The notes under the pieces: generated by a model | Seen by the model: only the letters and a program-made list of their open reading frames with translations | Databases searched by the model: none | What the model was told of the DNA's origin: nothing | Shown here: positions 33,468 through 44,516 of the stretch, piece after piece | Numbering within the stretch: position 1 is the first letter of the stretch | Layout: every line of letters begins with the position of its first letter | Program-made: the position numbers and the translations under genes | From: Erinaceus europaeus | Taxonomy: Eukaryota > Chordata > Mammalia > Eulipotyphla > Erinaceidae | Assembly: GCF_950295315.1 (NCBI RefSeq) | Contig: NW_026647594.1 | Coordinates: forward strand, 1-64,000 | Direction of reading: 5' to 3' | DNA length: 64,000 bases

Positions 33468-33902
33468 GTCTCTGCGCTGGAGGTGACTCTATCTGGACCC
33501 TGGGCAGCTCTGTTGGCAGAGGCCACCAGAAGAGCATCTTGGTGGCTGTGGGCCAGAGGAGTGACACTGTCACCGCCTTCCATGATGTGGAAAGCATCTG
33601 GCAGAGCTCCTTGTCCACCCGTCTGCACAGGGCCCTCTCATGGCTGCCTCTGCTGGACCTCACTACCTCTGAGCTCAGGGTTGACTATCTGATGGGCTAT
33701 GGGGACAGGGCCACCCACAAGGTGTCACTCTACAACTATGCCCTGGGCAACCCCTGTGAACCTGGCAGTGGCGGATATCAGGGACTGTGTCCATCTGGTC
33801 CACCAGAAGGAGGAGGCCACCCGCACTCAGTTCTCTTGCCTCATGGCCGTGCTGTGCACCCACAACCATACAGGAATTAAGGAGGAGGAGAGGGAGGAGT
33901 GA
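33468..33902 (+). pseudogene. Unidentified coding-like block, left copy
   Basis: It follows a possible acceptor (TATGTTCACAG). One frame encodes CAGGDSIWTLGSSVGRG, ILVAVGQRSDTVTAFHDV and YLMGYGDRATHKVSLYNYA. After an 8-bp gap relative to the right arm, the next frame gives NLAVADIRDCVHLVHQKEE and a stop at 33,900-33,902. I do not recognise the family. The density of lesions in both copies suggests a decaying gene or the 3' part of the PH gene family. A following short segment, 33,931-34,017 (FFLTDASGTKVTRLLDTAHL, then GTGAGC), may be another exon. Confidence 0.5.
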
Positions 33903-34269
33903 GGCCCTCCATCCTGGCCCCTGTTCTGCTAGAGGTAGGCACCTTCTTCCTGACTGATGCCAGTGGTACAAAGGTGACCAGGCTCCTGGACACTGCTCAT
34001 CTACACCATGAGTTGGGTGAGCCTAGGCCATGTGAGATTAGTCTAGCAACCAGTCTGTGTGAGACACAAGGCATTCTGGTTGTTTAAAACAGGACAAGAG
34101 AATCACATCCCAACAATGGCAGGACTTCATTCTTCTGGCAGCACAGTCTTAGTGGAGGCTGCAAATTTTTGCTGTATTGATTTGAGAGGAAAGGTTTCTA
34201 CTATGTGCTGTCTAGGTTTTAATATATTTAACTCCTGATAATGATTCAATTTACCTAATGGCTAGAGAC

Positions 34270-34430
34270 ACATTAAAATGGGAGAGAAAGACAGAGGGGA
34301 GAGAAGGAGAGATGCCTACACATCTGCTTTCCAGCTCCTGAAGCTTTCCCTTTTTGTAGGTGGGCACAGGGGCAAGAACCCAGGTCCTTGCTCACTGTGG
34401 CATTTGTGCTCACCAGGTGGGCAATACTCA
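34270..34430 (-). mobile_element. ERI-2-like SINE
   Basis: Reversed: CAGCTCCTGAAGCTTTCCC, GCAAGAACCCAGGTCCTTGC. Shared by the right arm at 60,317-60,470. Confidence 0.75.
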
Positions 34431-35600
34431 GCCCCTTCATGCATTTATCTCCTTGGAAAAATTCTCTCCTGGGATAATTCATTTCTTCAGGAATCAAGAG
34501 GAAGCTACTGTCTGAGAATGTGACTTGACTAAGACAGCTCTCTGTGTTTCATTTCAGGCATGACAATAAGCCAGCCTCCTAATTCCAAGCTGGGAGAGTG
34601 ACACATAGAGAAAGGCGCAGTGATGGACCATCTCAGACCTCTCTGAGCGGGGTCCAGGCAGCACCCTGTCTATCTACACCCTGATCAGCTGCTAAGGAGC
34701 TCAGGGCTCTTCTCAGCACCTTGCTGGGGGCTCCCCTGGCAGGTCTGCAATCAGTAAGGCCACCTGGGTGTCTGCTGGAATGCCTACAGCCAGCCTTCCC
34801 CTTCTGAGAACTGACCCTTTCTTTTTCCTGTTAGTTTATGATATACAATTGAGAACAATTACAGGCTAATACTTTGCAGGATTTTGCATTGTTCCTCAGT
34901 CCTGCCATCCATGTGTGGAAGACTTGAAGCCCTTTGACTAAGACTTTTAAACTTTTTGTCTAGTGGGGTCACAATGGAAAATATCAGCATTCCATATCCA
35001 GATCATTTCATTTGAGTCTTCTTCCTTAATCCCTTACTCCCTGGTCTTTTCACAGAAATTTCTCGCTCATTATTCCTTTCATGGTATATATGTAGTTATA
35101 TAGTCTTTTACTGTATTTTCTTGCTTATTGCTATAACAAAGATCACTCCCTGACTCTGTGCCTTAGATTACCCCTCTCTTTGCTCGGGGCTCAGATCAGC
35201 CCTTGGTGGGCTCCTCAGGGCAGCTCTGCATCAGCTGAGGTCATGTGTGTCTGCAGGCAGCTAACAGCTCCACTGGAGCTACTATGTGTGTCTTGCCTGT
35301 TCCCCAGGCCTCCGCAGGGTGGCACCTAGCTTCCTCAGTGCTGGAAGAAGGGCTCCCCACAGCCAGACAGGCACTGAGGACTCTGCCTGATTCCCACCTG
35401 TCAATGTCCCGGGGGCCACAGCAAGTACATGGCTGAGTACAGTAGCAGAGACTAGAGATGGTGCACTTCTGATTTCTGGATGGCTGTTACTGTCATCAGC
35501 ACACTTCACAGCAAAGCTCAAGGTGACGCCTCTCCCACACTAGTCCCTCAGCTACTAGCCTTTTACTCCTTAGCCAGCACTTCCCAGACAGAGGCCAAGT
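34431..35600. other. C arm sequence, no gene recognised
   Basis: Mirrored at 59,110-60,310. A 63-codon frame (35,245-35,436) is kept with 3 differences, but this is not evidence of coding in a young duplicate. Confidence 0.6.
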
Positions 35601-35790
35601 GTGGGGACAATAGTTCATGGGATAGTCACTCATTCTGCTGACCTGTGCACCACATGCAAGTCAGAAGGTCACAGGTCAAAACTGGCATTCTGGGAAAATG
35701 AAGGGCACTTTCCTAATTGTCCTTTCTCTAATCTCATCATCTCCTGCTTCCCTGTCAATTTCTGTCTCTACCCAGGAAATAGATAAGTAA
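35601..35790 (+). mobile_element. SINE-like fragment
   Basis: A tRNA-like start (ATAGTTCATGGGATAGTCAC, then GGTCACAGGTCAAAACTGGC), a CT-rich middle and an A-rich end. Mirror at 58,905-59,110. Confidence 0.5.
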
Positions 35791-36504
35791 ACAGAATATT
35801 AAAAAGAAACATTTCCCCCAAAGATGACATATAAAACTAAACTTGGGGTTCTCTGTGTGTGTCTCTCCATTCTTTCAAAAATAATATTAATAAAAAAAAG
35901 AAAATTGAGAAATTTAAACAAATAAATAAAATTTCCTCACACATAAACTCAGCAAAAAATGAAGAGAAAGCATGCTTTTCAGGGATTTTTAGACACCTGC
36001 ACATTGGGAGTACATTGGCCAAGTGAGTAAAAAAAGGAAGGGAAAAAAAAAAGACTAAATATGAATGTTCTATAGTGTTCAAACAAGAAAGAAATTATCC
36101 TCTACCCATCAGAGTTCTTCAGATACTGCTTAAGTAGGCATTCAAAAGATGGATTAGAGAAAAACAAAGGGTGATTAATAACATGCACACCACCTTCACA
36201 TATGAGAGTCAGATATGGTGAGGAATTCACCATGTGTTCTTCGACGCCATCTTTAATAGCTTAGTTAACACAGAGGACATTGTGAGGGGGTAATAGAAGG
36301 CCAGCTCGTAAGCTTAGCAAGAAGAGACATGGTGAATAAAAGGACATGACTACACATAAAATTCTGCTTTCCTCACTGGTCAACTTTTCCCAAGAAGTTG
36401 GCCTTATCTCTAAAAAGGAATCTCCATTATTCTCCTCCCTTGAAATTATTTTCCCCCAAAGACATACTTTTGAGGGTGGTAGATTTATTTTTTATTTAAA
36501 TTCT

Positions 36505-36620
36505 TTATTTTGTTTTATTTTATTTTTATTTTACCATAGCACTGCTCAACTGTGGCTTACGGTGGTATGGCAGATTGAACCTGGAACTTCAGTGCCTTTT
36601 TGCCATTTTTCACAGGTGTG
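36505..36620 (-). mobile_element. SINE-like fragment
   Basis: ACCATAGCACTGCTCAACTG, CAGATTGAACCTGGAAC. Same family as 26,925-27,045. Mirror near 58,110-58,200. Confidence 0.5.
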
Positions 36621-36710
36621 TGCCTTTGGATTTTGATGGAGAGTCAGCTTTAAATATGGTCCTGGAGGAGAATTAATTTACCTAATTCTATTTACAAAGA
36701 AAGTAGTCAA

Positions 36711-36998
36711 ATAGCGAGTCAGGTGGTAGCACAACGGATTAAGCGCAGGTGGCGCAAAGCTCCAGGACTAGTGTAAGGATCCCGGTTCAAGCCCCTGGCT
36801 CCCCACATGCAGGGGAGTCGCTTGACAGGAGGTGAAGCAGGTCTGCAGGTGTCTATCTTTCTCTCTGCCTCTCTGTCTTCCCCTCCTCTTCCCTCTCTCC
36901 TATCCAACAACGATAGCATCAATAACAACAATAATTACAATAACAAAAACAAGGGCAACAAAAGGGAATAATAAATATTAAAAATAAAGATAATAAAA
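36711..36998 (+). mobile_element. ERI-1-type SINE, left C arm only
   Basis: Head CGAGTCAGGTGGTAGCAC, CT-rich body and AACAATAATTACAATAAC tail. It is flanked by AAAGAAAGTAGTCAA at 36,696-36,710 and 36,999-37,013. The right arm has one related copy of the flank (about 58,025-58,040) and no SINE. Confidence 0.95.
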
Positions 36999-37639
36999 AA
37001 AGAAAGTAGTCAAGTCATTACTTGACTAATTGGGCTTAGGAATTTACTAATTAACAAAAGGATGAAAAGAACCCCTGGGCAAAAGCTTACCCTCTGGTCA
37101 TGAATTGTAGCTATTTCTTCATTAATCATAAGAAAAATAATCACCTACACTAGAAGAAATAAATACCTGTCTTTTCACTGAATCTTCAGGCTTTTGGAAG
37201 TAAAAGACATGATCATTTTCTCTTGAAAATTTCATTCTAGACTTGCTACTGTATTTGCTAATGAGCTGAACTTGGATGGGAAATGATGGGAAATTGAAAG
37301 CCATAGTAAATATTAAAAAGAAATGTTTCAGAGTGGAGCCAGACATGTTCATTCCTACTAGAACCTGGCTTATAAGTGACAAGCCATCTTCTGTTTCCCA
37401 AGGAGAAGATTGTAAAAGAGACCTTGGTTTTACATTTTTACTAACTTTGCCATATAATTGAATTATATAGAGATGAATTAATTTAAAAGTCTACTTTAAT
37501 ATTTATTAAATATGCTAAATATAGAAACTAACAATCATGTATTAATAATCACACTATGAATTCCAAGGTATGCGTTTTCACATTTATTGAAAATATTTTA
37601 TTAAAGATGTCCAGAGGGGAGTCAGCACCATAGCAGTCT

Positions 37640-38116
37640 AGCAAAAACCAAACAATGCACACATAACATTCCTGACTTCCATTGATGCTACAAAGCAATA
37701 GTAATTAATGTTACATACTGTACTGGAACAAAACCAATTTATAGACCAACAAAAAAAATTGAAATTCCATAAACAAACCCATATGTGTGTACATAATAAA
37801 GGTCAAAAACCTTTTCAGAGGGGGGTGGGAGGGAAAAAGGCCTCTTCAATAGCTGATGCTGGGTAGTCAATGAAAAATGAAACTGCACCAGCCTTTAACA
37901 CCGTATGCCAAATAACTCAAGATGGATTAAAGATCTGGTTATTGGAACTGAAACTAAAAATTATAGAGAAGAAAACATTGGTGAAACACGTCCACAATTT
38001 AACATCAGGCTCTATTTGGAGACTCGTCACACTATGGGTAAGCAAAACTAAAACAAGGTTAAATTACTGGGACTACATCAAATTTAACAGCTTCTTCACA
38101 TTAAAAGAAAATTTCA
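37640..38116 (+). mobile_element. L1 ORF2 3' remnant
   Basis: Translated pieces match the end of L1 ORF2: CYKAIVI-like, the PYAK-type block (ACACCGTATGCCAAATAAC, CAAGATGGATTAAAGATC) and WDYIKF (GGGACTACATCAAATTTAAC). It is interrupted by stops and frameshifts. The part from 38,067 is the start of DR1 copy 2. Confidence 0.8.
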
Positions 38117-39470
38117 TACACACACACACACAAAGGTAACGTGGAAATTGGGAGAAGATACCTGGATGTCACAAAACTGACAAGAGACTGATCACAAATA
38201 AATCAAATCAATCATATGACTCAACAATAACAATAATTAAACCCATTATTAAATCACTAATAAAAATAGGAAAAAAAACCAAGCAATGTTCCTCCAGCAA
38301 CAAGTGTATAAAGAACATGTTTTCTTTAGTATTTGTGTTAAGCTAGCTAGAATAAACTCTTTTCTAAATATAATACAGAATGGATGTGATGCTTCAGAAA
38401 GTTACTAAGAAGGTAGCTAGCAGATAGTGTGCTTCTGTGTTTTTATAGATTTTTTATCTTTTTTTTAAATTATTGATTTAATAATGATTAACAAGATTGT
38501 GGGATAAGAGAAGCACAATCCCATACAATTCCAGTCACCAGAGTTCCCTATACCCTCCCCTCCACTGGAAGGTTCCCTAATCTTTGTCTCTCTGGGAGAA
38601 TGGACCAAAGATTTCTTTTTTTTTTCCTCCAGGGTTACAGCTGTGGCTTGGTGCCTGCACTACAGTCCACTGCTCATGGAGGTCATTATTTTCCATTCTT
38701 TTGTCCTAGTTGTTACTGCTGTGGTTATTGTAGCCATTGCTATTGTTGTTGGATAGGACAAAGAGAAATCCAGAGAGGATGGGAAGACAGAGGTGGGGAG
38801 AGAAAAGCAGATACCTGCAGACCTGCCTCACCACTTGTTAAGTGGCCGCCCTACAGTTGGGAGCTGCGGGCTCGAACTGGGATCCTTACTCCAATCCTGG
38901 AGCTTTGCACCATGTGCACTTAACACGCTGTGCTACTGCCCAACCACTGAAGCAAAGATTTTATGGGGTGCAGAAGGAGGAGTTCTGAATTCTGTAATTG
39001 CTTCTCCACTGGACATGGGCATTGACAGGTGGGTCCATACTCCCAACCTGTTTTTGTCTTTCCCAAGTGAGGCAGCAGGGTTCTGGGGAGGTAAAAGCCA
39101 TATCTTTTTTAGTCTCCTATGATTTCACATGAAAAATGTTGATTTTTTTTTTACCTCTGGGGTTATTGCTGGAACTCAGTGCCTGCACTATAATCCACTG
39201 ATCCTGGAGGCTATTTTCCCTTTTGTTGCTTATCATTGTTGTTATTAACAATGTTGTTATTGTTGTTGGATAGGACAGAGAGAAACTGAGAGAGGACAGG
39301 AAGACAGAGATGGAGAAAGAGAGAGAGACACCTCCAGTCCATCTTTACCACTTTTGAAGTGACCCCACCCCCCACAGGTCAGGAGCTAGGAGTTCAAATC
39401 AGGATCCTTAGGCCAGGCTTTGAGCCTTGTACCATGTACACTTAATCCACTGCACTACCGCCAGGCCCCC

Positions 39471-39528
<58 letters not shown>

Positions 39529-39650
39529 CTTGTTAATTTTTAAAAAGATGCCTTCAAATTCTTTTTTTTGTTTATTTATCCTTTTGTTGCCCTTGTTTCA
39601 AATTATTAATAATAGCTGACTCTATCTTTTCAAATAGTCTCTGAGTAGAG
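38067..39650 (+). repeat. Direct repeat DR1, copy 2
   Basis: Same orientation and content as 1-1,564, including the SINEs at 38,614-38,950 and 39,150-39,472 and a TA tract at 39,473-39,527. It shows that the amplicon unit was copied in tandem orientation as well as inverted. Confidence 0.95.
39473..39527. repeat. (TA)n microsatellite
   Basis: A pure TA run, expanded relative to 1,418-1,447. Confidence 0.95.
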
Positions 39651-40500
39651 AATGTTTCTCTGTTTTCCACCTGAGGAAGTTGGAAACTGAAATTGGGGCA
39701 GCTTGGACCATTCCTACTCATGACCACAGAATGTGAACTCAGGTCTATAGGGATGCAGCAGTCATATAGGCTCCAAAGCTTAATATGGTCACCAGATCAG
39801 ATCAAATTGATGTGGTTTACAGTCAACAATATTTATACACCTATCCCATACTTGGGAGCTACTCTTTTCGCTGATCCAGATTTCTGGTCCTTTCTCCAGC
39901 CATGATATCATCTCCACAGACAATAACTTAGATCCACCTGCATATTAGATGTTAGGCTCAGGAAAAAAAGAGTAGTATAGTCATAGGCTCTTTGGAATAC
40001 ACCTAAAATAGAACTATAACTAACTCTAAAATGGATACCCCCCAACTCTTCATATGAACTTTTACAGCATTTAGGATAATGATTAGTCAACTTTTGTTTG
40101 TTTGTTTGTTTGTTTTATATGTTAACTCTTTTTTTAGACAACAGGTTCCAGATGCTAACATGATGCCAACTGGACTTCCGTGGGCAGAAAACCCCACACC
40201 AATGTGTCTTTAAGCTCTGCTTCCCCAGAACCCCGCCCCACTAGGGAAAGAGAGACAGGCTGGTAGTATGCATCGACCTACCAACACCCATGTTCAGTGG
40301 GGAAGCAATTACAGAAGCCAAACATTCCGCCTTCTGTACCCCATAGTGACCCTGGTTCCATACTCCCAGAGAGAGAAAGTATAGGAAAGCTATCAGGGGA
40401 GGGGGTGGGATATGGCATTCTGGTGGCAGGAATTGTGGGGAATTGTACCCATCATATCCTGTGGTTTTTGTCAGGGTTTCCTTTTTATAAATAAAAATTT
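39651..40500 (+). mobile_element. L1 3' end in sense orientation
   Basis: It contains ACACCCATGTTCAGTGGGG and AAGCTATCAGGGGAGGGGG, the reverse complement of the motifs at 19,690-20,060, and ends near AAATAAAAATTTTAAA. A (TTTG)n run lies at about 40,095-40,117. Only the last about 400 bp are confidently this family. Confidence 0.65.
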
Positions 40501-40609
40501 TAAATACTGTCTCTGAAACATGGAGGTGGAAATGAACATAAAAGGAAAGGAAATTTTCCATCATTTCTGAAGCTGTCTCTAGATCTGATTTATCTGAGGC
40601 AACTCCCAT

Positions 40610-40890
40610 TTTAAACACAGTGCTTTGAATGGAGTTTATGGTAATATTCCCAATGGATGTGACCAGTGGTGTTAGAGGGAACTCCTAGAGGTCTTGCCCC
40701 ACATCATCTATGGGGGAATCCTATGATCCTCTGGATAGGACCCTAGGTGATAAAAGTGGCTTGACACTGGCTAAAGAGACCATCATTGAGTGAGCTAGTC
40801 TCCTGCCCTTATCCAGCTTTTGGAGTCCCTTCTTTATCAGACAAGCTTAGACTTTCTCCCAGTTTTTACAGTGTTGAGTGGCTTTTCAAA
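40610..40890. mobile_element. L1-related remnant
   Basis: Related to 28,150-28,400 (GTGACCAGTGGTG, TCCTGCCCTTATCCAGCTTT, TCAGACAAGCTTAG). The family is uncertain. Confidence 0.45.
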
Positions 40891-41013
40891 CCAATATTAG
40901 GTTTGTGAAATACAGGTTACAATCCTCTGGAGAACCTCAGGAGGTCTGGTCTCTATTCTGTGAAAAGGAACATGGCAGGTTTCCCAGTTCCATGAAACAG
41001 TCAAAGATTCACA

Positions 41014-41051
<38 letters not shown>

Positions 41052-41071
41052 ACACACACACACACACACAC
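41014..41071. repeat. (CA)n microsatellite
   Basis: A CA run with one GACA interruption. Confidence 0.97.
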
Positions 41072-41599
41072 CTTATTCTTCCTGGGCCCTAAGGGACTTT
41101 TATCCCCCACCCTGAGTGTGGCATGTGAGGAGGCAACACAACAGAATGAAGTGGCATATGCACTTCAGACCACAGTAACACACTCTCCCACATGGTCTTC
41201 CAATCTGGTTAGATAAGGACAAACTCAGTCAGACGGGTTGACATAGTTAGATTGGTGTCAGGATTGAAAAGGATGACAGGTATTTGGGGTACAAGGGCCT
41301 GCTTTTCTTCACTGAGCACAGTATTTTGTATTAAGCTTTCATCCTTTTAATGCATACATGTAGTTTTCTTTCCCTTTTCTCTTCTTTTACTTTTCACACT
41401 GGCTTTATCCAATGGTTAATGCTATTTTCCAACTTCTTACAATGAACAAAGCTGAAGAGAACATCTGTTCAGTTAATTTCCTATAAATTCATGATAATTT
41501 TCTTACGATATGTTCCCAGAAATGAAACTGCTGGATGCAGAAAGAATGGTGGTGGTATTCTTGCCGCCACTGGAATATGTTACCTACACTACTTCCCCA
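41072..41599. other. Intergenic, no feature recognised
   Basis: Single-copy in the window, AT-rich, no convincing frame. Confidence 0.5.
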
Positions 41600-41797
41600 T
41601 TACAGGCAGACATTTCTTTAGAGAGTAAGAGACATAGAGAAAGAAGAATAGAGATACACAGAGAAGGAGAGATGTCTGCAACACTGCTTCACAGCCCATG
41701 AAGGTACCTGAAGGAAGACACCAAGGACCTGAACTTGGGTCCTTGTGCTTGGTAGCGTGTGCTACCAATTATGCCAGTTGAGCCACCACCAGGCCCT
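41600..41797 (-). mobile_element. ERI-2-like SINE
   Basis: Reversed: GAGAGATGTCTGCAACACTG, TGAACTTGGGTCCTTGTGC, GAGCCACCACCAGGCCC. Confidence 0.8.
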
Positions 41798-42063
41798 GGA
41801 ATAGTAGTGCTTTTTAAATGTGTGCTATGACCCTTAGTACAATATCATTATAGAAACAAGGAAATATAAACAAATAGATAAATTGAAGACTAAGAAATAA
41901 TGTTCAGACTTCAAAGAGCAATGTAACTTGCCTTACAAAAAATTAAAATCTGGGCCTAATGATGGTTGATGACATCAACAGCATAGTATAGACTTGGGAA
42001 TATCTAGTTATCATGATGAAAGACTGGAAAGACAACATCAACAGTTTGTGAAAAATTCTAAAT

Positions 42064-42392
42064 TGCTGGGGGGCAGGTAACATAGCAGGTTAAGCACACA
42101 TGGTACAAAGCGCAAGAACAGGCATAAGGATCCAGGTTCGAGCCTCCAGCTCCCCACCTGCACGGGATCACTTCACAAGCGGTGAAGCAGGTCTGCAGGT
42201 GCCTACCCTTCTCTCCCTCTCTCTGTCTTCTCCTCCTCTCTCTCATGATTGCTCTCTGTCCTATACAACAACAATGACAGCAATAACAGTAAACAATAAG
42301 GGCAACAAAAGGAAAAACACAGCCTCCAGGATCAATGGATTGCAGCACAGGCACCGCGCACCAGATTAAGCCTGGAGGCAAAAAAAAAAAAT
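42064..42392 (+). mobile_element. ERI-1-type SINE (long form)
   Basis: Head GGGGGCAGGTAACATAGCAG, B-box-like GGTTCGAGCC, CT-rich body, and distal block CCTCCAGGATCAATGGATTG ending in poly-A. Confidence 0.92.
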
Positions 42393-43182
42393 CTGAATTG
42401 TCTATAGTATAGATTTCAGTACTTCGTTTTTAATAGAACCAGAAAACAAATGTTGGGAAACTTGTCAAAATATTACAAAAGATTGAAGTTATTTTTAAAG
42501 AGTCAAAGGTATCCTATTACAAGCAAATAAAAAGTATTCATACCCACTAACATGCTCATGAGGTCCTCTAGCTCCATCTGTCTCTCTCACACAATTTATA
42601 GAAGAAATGTGAAAACATGCCATTAAGACACTTTCTAGTAGTGGACTATGGAGTTAGTTGGTTGTGGATTTATTTATTCATTCAAAATTATGTGGAAACT
42701 GGGAGACTGCCAAACTTGACCATTTACTGAATCTCAACCCCTAAAGACAGTGCCATACTCTAGCTGGGAAGCCTGGAGAACAAATCTTCCACAGAATGTT
42801 CCCTGAGACAGGCAGAGACCCAGGGCCACACAGATAGATTGACTTTTGGCAGTTAAGACCTGAGACACAGGCACAGCAGAAGTAGCTATTTAGTGAGGTC
42901 ATAAAGAACAAATGAGAAGAAAACACGGAAAAGGCTAAATAAATTTATTCATTAAATTAAAAATCAGGGAATCTTGTCCTTGTATAGGTGAGTCAGAAAC
43001 TGGTACAGAGTAACAGTACCCAAGAGCAGAGTACTGGGCCCACAGGAAGTGGCAGTGTTCACAAGACAAGGTCAGACAGATCTGGAGAATCTGTAATGTG
43101 TCCCACAGTCTCACTCACTCATCCACAGAATAGTATGACGTCTTCGGTCAGATCTTAGCTAAATAAGACCAGGCACTGGTTT
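42393..43182. other. Intergenic, no feature recognised
   Basis: AT-rich, single copy in the window. Confidence 0.5.
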
Positions 43183-43476
43183 GTTTTTTTGTTTTGTTTT
43201 GTTTAATTTATTTATTTTCCCTTTTGTTGCTCTTGTTGTTTAACGTTGTTGTGGTTATTGATGTTGTTGTTGTTGGATAGGATAGAGAGAAATGGAGAGA
43301 GGAGGGGAAGACAGAGAGGTGGAGAGAAAGACAGACACCTGCAGACCTGCTTCAACACTTGTGAAGTGACTCCCCTGTAGGTGGAGAGATGGGGGCTCTA
43401 AAAGGGATCCTTACGCCGGTCCTTGTGCTTTGTGCCACATGCACTTAACCCACTGCTCCATCGCCCAACTCCCCAG
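43183..43476 (-). mobile_element. ERI-1-type SINE
   Basis: A reversed full-length element: TTTCCCTTTTGTTGCTC to CATCGCCCAACTCCCC. Confidence 0.93.
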
Positions 43477-43837
43477 GCACTGTTTTATAAGACTGTCTCT
43501 CCAGAAGAAAGGTGGCAGGGGCAGGGGGTCTGGGTGGATGGGGAGATTTTGATGGTGAGATGCTATTCCATAGAAGGTGCAGAGTGTTACTTGGCCCACC
43601 CTGTGGATCAGAAAGTGGTACTGATATCACATCTAAGTTCTCATTGGGACACTCACCCTGCTTCCCAAGTGTTGGGGGGGGGGGCAGAAAAGTAGCTTGG
43701 ATTTAGAGACAAAAGCTTAAGACTTCACCCACATGGTTTCACATTCAGAACCGCAGCCATAATTCTCTGGGAAAATAGCTCAACAACAGACCATGCTAAA
43801 TGCCCAACAACAGACAGGTGGTTAAGAAAGTTAGCGT

Positions 43838-43908
43838 CTAGGGGTAGGCAGTGGTGCATCCAATTAAACACACATATTACCATGTTTAAAGACTTGGATT
43901 TAAGCTGC
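43838..43908 (+). mobile_element. ERI-2-like SINE head, truncated at the palindrome B boundary
   Basis: GGGTAGGCAGTGGTGCATCC to ATTTAAGCTGCTGTTCTG. It is cut off by the polypurine tract that starts palindrome B. Confidence 0.75.
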
Positions 43909-44048
43909 TGTTCTGAGGGGGGGGGAAAGCGAGAGGAGGGGAGGGGAGGTCAGAGGAAGAGAGGGGAGGTGAGGGGAGGTGAGGTGAGGTGAGGGGAGAA
44001 GAGAAGAGAAGAGTAGAGAAGAGAAGGATGAGGAGGAGGAAGGAGAAC
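43909..44048 (+). repeat. Polypurine tract at the palindrome B boundary
   Basis: A run of GAGGGGAGG-, GTGAGG- and AAGAG-type units, longer than the related tracts at 1,557 and 24,488. Confidence 0.92.
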
Positions 44049-44244
44049 GGAATAGAAGAGAAAGGTAGTTGTGGTCTATATTCATAATGGAATACTATTC
44101 AGCTATTTAAAATGATGTAATAATCTCTTTTGTCCCATCTTGAATGGAACTTGAAGAAATCATGTTAAGTGACATCAATCAAAAGGAGAAGAATGAACAC
44201 GATATGATCTCACTTATACGTGGAACTTAAGAAAGATAAAACAC

Positions 44245-44516
44245 AGGGAGTCGGGTGGTAGCACAGTGGGTTAAGTGCACGTGGCACAAAGCGCAAGGAC
44301 TGGTGTAAGGATCCCTGTTTGAGCCCCCAGCTACCCACCTGCAGGGGAGTCGCTTCACAGGCAGTGAAGCAGGTCTGCAGGTGTCTGTCTTTCTCTCCCA
44401 CCTCTCTGTCTTCCCCTCCTTTCTCCATTTCTCTCTGCCCTATACAACAACAACAGTAGTAACTACAACAGTAAAAAAGAGCAACAAAAGGCAATAAATA
44501 AATTTTTTTTAAAAAG
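44245..44516 (+). mobile_element. ERI-1-type SINE
   Basis: The same ancestral insertion as 1,816-2,087, with flanks AAGAAAGATAAAACAC at 44,229-44,244 and 44,517-44,532. Confidence 0.95.

Larger units (their letters stand above)
31640..37383 (+). repeat. Repeat C, left arm
   Basis: The inverted partner of 57,655-63,585. Pairing sums are about 94,736 in the middle. They shift to about 95,220 beyond the right-only solo LTR and to about 95,040 beyond the left-only SINE. It holds exons 6-8 of the PH gene and the downstream coding-like block. It is more diverged than the inner part of palindrome A. Confidence 0.95.
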
